DNA of 22,311 nt from Stenocarpella maydis (Eukaryota; Ascomycota; Sordariomycetes; Diaporthales; Diaporthaceae), in NCBI GenBank assembly GCA_002270565.1, contig NQMI01000215.1, forward strand, positions 1-22,311, read 5' to 3'. Positions 20,266 through 22,311 of the stretch are shown here, piece after piece. Position 1 is the first letter of the stretch. Each line of letters opens with the position of its first letter. Under the pieces are notes generated by a model that made no database searches, was not told the DNA's origin, and saw only the letters and a list, made by a program, of their open reading frames with translations. The translations under genes and the position numbers were made by a program.

Positions 20266-20294
20266 TTTTTTTGGGGGGGGGAGGGGGGGGGGGG
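20266..20294. repeat. T7-G9-A-G12 homopolymer tract
   Basis: Second tract with the same plan (CCTC, T run, G9, A, G run) about 480 bp downstream of the first and about 500 bp before the cell-wall gene start. Confidence 0.85.
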
Positions 20295-20300
20295 TGTTGC

Positions 20301-20796
20301 AAGGAAGCTTTCTCTGCCCTGTTGTCCATATATCAGCTTCCCCTTCCCCTCATGATGCATCCCTTTGACCAACATCCGCAACCTCCCTTCCGCTGCCACT
20401 GGTTTTCCCACTGATCTACGAGGGGTCGCAGACTTGGACTATCGCTTTGTAATCAGCCTGACTTGGTTAGCACCGTATCGCATCGTTTGGTCTTTGCATC
20501 GTCCCGTCACTGCCAGCCACCAAACCGAAAATCATCTGTGGTTGCAGCAGCTCCCTTCATTCATCAGCTTCTATCCCGAACCACCCATTTCCAGCCACTT
20601 CCGCCTGATCACTCACCTCAACCCTCTTTCATACCCGACACTCTTTTCGTCGTCAAGACGAACCATCCATCGCTTTCTACTCCATCTCTGCCTTTCCCAC
20701 CCCCTCTGATTCTTACCTTCTGGCAGTCTCCTGGCTAGCTTGCCTCCTTTCAACGTCAACATCAGCAACACCACCACCATTTCAGACCGTCTCATC
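20301..20796 (+). promoter_or_regulatory. Proximal promoter and pyrimidine-rich 5' leader of the cell-wall gene
   Basis: C/T-rich DNA (CTTTCTACTCC, CCTTTCCCACCCCCTCTG) leads into CACCACCACCATTTCAGACCG before the ATG. A TATA-like CATATATC lies near 20327. Such leaders are usual for highly expressed fungal secreted proteins. The open frame 20365-20709 in this zone has no recognisable content and is probably leader sequence. Confidence 0.4.
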
Positions 20797-22247
20797 ATGC
20801 TCTCATATGTCCCCTTTCTCTTCACCTTGGCCGCCACTCTTGTGGCTGGCCAGGGAGTCACTTCGGCAATCGCTCCAGAGGCAAGCCCACCAGCCGGTTG
20901 CCTCACATCTTACCCAGGCACCTTCGAGATAACGGTAGCCAAGGTTGAGGGTGCTGTGAGACGTGATGCCAACAACATTGCCGTAAGTCCACTCCTGGAA
21001 TTACCACACCCCTTACTTGTCCCACCTGCTCTTGGTCCTTGTCGCATGTTGCCATCTGTCATCATCCTCAGGTTTGAGGGAAGCACAGCACAGCACAGCA
21101 CATATTAACGTCGTTGACCGACATCCCGTGCCGTTCTTGCATCTCCCCATTCATCACAGCAATGCGAGATCCAGCGCCTGTCTGCTCTGCCACCGACCCA
21201 CCCCTTCCCCCCCCCTGGTGATTGCAAGCCTGCTGCTCCCTTCTTGTTTGCTTTCCTGGGCCGCCCTTGGCAACACGGCACCGTGGCGCGGCGACAGCCA
21301 TTATGGCCAAGTGATGTGGCTGACAGGACAAACAGAAGCGCAATGACTGTGCCACCAATGGAATTCTGGTTGCTACCCTCGCGGACGGAGTCCTCAAAGA
21401 TTCTCAGTCCCGAACGGGATACATTGCATCAAACTATCAGTTCCAGTTTGACCAGCCCGCCCAGACTGGTGCGATCTTCACTGCCGGTTTCTCGGCGTGC
21501 GGTAATGGCTCACTCGCCCTCGGTGGCTCGGCCGTCTTCTATGAGTGCGCAAGCAGCGACTTCTTCAACCTCTATGACCGTTCCTGGGCCCCACAGTGCT
21601 CGCCTGTGGAGATCATGATCATGGAGTGTGGCGGCAATGCTGCTGAGGCTGGTGACGGACAGCTCGTTGGAACCGAGATAGTGACCACTACTATTGTGTC
21701 CAACCTCCCCGACGGCCAGCCTCAGGTGAGGACCACCACTACCGGGGTTCCGCTTTGCCACGTCTCTCAGATCGCGGACGGTAAGTTCCCTCAAGCCAAC
21801 CTGGCCGTCTTCTCGGGTCACGTGCTGACGACAACTCAAGGCCAGGTCCAGGTCGGCACCACGCCGTGTGCTAGCATCACTAAGACGCCTGTCGCGACCT
21901 CGCCTGCGGTGCCAGTGTCCCAGCAGTCCGATGGCCAAATCCAGGTCACCCCTCCGGCTTCGGTTCCTACCGTGACGAACGCCCCAGGACCTGAGGTGAA
22001 CCCCTCTGCTCCTGCCGGTGGCGCCCCCGCCGAGTCCGGCAGCTCTGCCGCCGTGCCTCCCGAGGAGTCTCCGGCAGCACCTGGCACCTCGCTCGCCACC
22101 ACCGCCATGGGTGGTGGGGCTTCCGGCACCAGGCCGGCCGAGAGCCCTGCCACTTCGGCGCCGGCCACCGGGGGTGCTGGAGCGATCCGGGGAGCCTCCA
22201 TAGGCGCCCTGTTGATTGGTCTCGCCGGTGCCGTCGCCCTTCTCTAA
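20797..22247 (+). CDS. GPI-anchored cell-wall protein with PIR1-like cysteine domain and PIR (DGQ) repeats
   Basis: Structural cell-wall mannoprotein. Three exons (20797-20982, 21336-21780, 21841-22247) give 345 aa. Introns are GTAAGT...CAG (353 nt) and GTAAGT...CAAG (60 nt). A signal peptide (MLSYVPFLFTLAATLVAG) is followed by a PIR1-like four-to-six-cysteine domain: C35 with SYPGTFEITV, C67, ADGVLKDSQSRTGYIASNYQ, GAIFTAGFSACGNGSLALGG, then FYEC, FFNLYD and QCSPV. A KR at 63-64 could be a Kex2 site. DGQ repeats (DGQPQ, DGQVQ and DGQIQ at 188, 210 and 241) resemble PIR repeats, whose glutamine links to beta-1,3-glucan in yeast Pir proteins. A Pro/Ala/Ser-rich spacer ends in a hydrophobic tail (GALLIGLAGAVALL) typical of GPI signals. 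The second DGQ is rebuilt only by removing the 60-nt intron, which supports it. Confidence 0.88.
21781..21840 (+). other. In-frame, stop-free 60-nt intron inside a PIR repeat
   Basis: GTAAGT donor, a GCTGACG branch-like site and a CAAG acceptor. The length is divisible by three and there is no in-frame stop, so the open frame continues through it. Splicing turns ...IADGKFPQ... into ...IADGQVQ..., a canonical-looking repeat. Confidence 0.75.
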
Positions 22248-22311
22248 AGATCCATCCGCTTTGAAAAGAGGAGGAGCTCCTCGAACAAGTGCGACAGAAT
22301 TGGTCCAGGAG
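22248..22311 (+). other. 3' flank of the cell-wall gene
   Basis: Only 64 nt remain before the window ends. It is presumably 3' UTR; no further gene is visible. Confidence 0.5.

Larger units (their letters stand above)
18101..20300. other. Long GC-richer intergenic stretch with homopolymer tracts
   Basis: Several open frames of 60-150 codons exist on both strands, but they overlap each other, have odd compositions and show no known motif. Notable are C8-C10 runs near 19382-19392, 19696-19705 and 19710-19717, the T14-G8-A-G8 tract at 19782-19812 and the T7-G9-A-G12 tract at 20266-20294. It most likely holds the distal promoter of the downstream cell-wall gene, or unrecognised non-coding transcripts. 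Confidence 0.4.

Noticed and set aside
1..22311. tRNA genes
   Set aside because: No A-box/B-box pair (such as GGTTCGAATCC) with a cloverleaf was noticed by eye on either strand; a tRNA scan would settle this.

Overview
The window looks like nuclear DNA of a filamentous ascomycete (Pezizomycotina, most likely a Sordariomycete). Genes carry short GT-AG introns (53-353 nt, most under 110) with CTAAC or CTGAC branch sites. The predicted proteins are typical of moulds: a Kap123-type importin, an F-box protein, a cytochrome P450, a secreted FAD oxidoreductase and a PIR/GPI cell-wall protein. Two very AT-rich islands hold transposons decayed by C-to-T changes on both strands, the signature of repeat-induced point mutation (RIP). 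No species can be assigned from the sequence alone.

Layout. 1-2240: RIP-degraded Ty3/Gypsy-type LTR retrotransposon in minus orientation, with gag and its zinc knuckle readable and pol running off the window. 2295-2688: a fold-back element with arms of about 180 bp. 2689-2960: an AT-rich relic. 2960-3486: promoter region rich in ACCTAGGT palindromes. 3487-7196: four-exon importin (karyopherin beta, Kap123/importin-4 type, 1100 aa). 7850-8968: single-exon F-box protein. 9385-11204: five-exon cytochrome P450 (491 aa). 11846-13469 (minus): two-exon secreted BBE-type FAD oxidoreductase (520 aa) with a signal-peptide exon. 13855-15702: a complete but RIP-killed Fot1/pogo-type DNA transposon, with 43-48 bp inverted repeats and a TA target duplication. 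15860-16800 (minus): a broken gene with a stop and frameshifts. 17043-20300: gene-poor DNA with many homopolymer C/G/T tracts. 20797-22247: three-exon cell-wall protein (345 aa) with signal peptide, PIR1-like cysteine domain, DGQ repeats and GPI tail.

How the genes relate. The importin and F-box protein are housekeeping or regulatory genes. The P450 and the secreted oxidoreductase lie tail to tail (about 640 bp apart) between the F-box gene and a transposon. They could be a small oxidative-metabolism pair, but no backbone synthase, transporter or transcription factor is present, so co-function is only a suggestion. I see no clear new biological system. The most useful non-obvious results are the two identified transposons, the fold-back element, the rebuilt exon structures, the decayed gene, and the in-frame, stop-free intron inside a PIR repeat.
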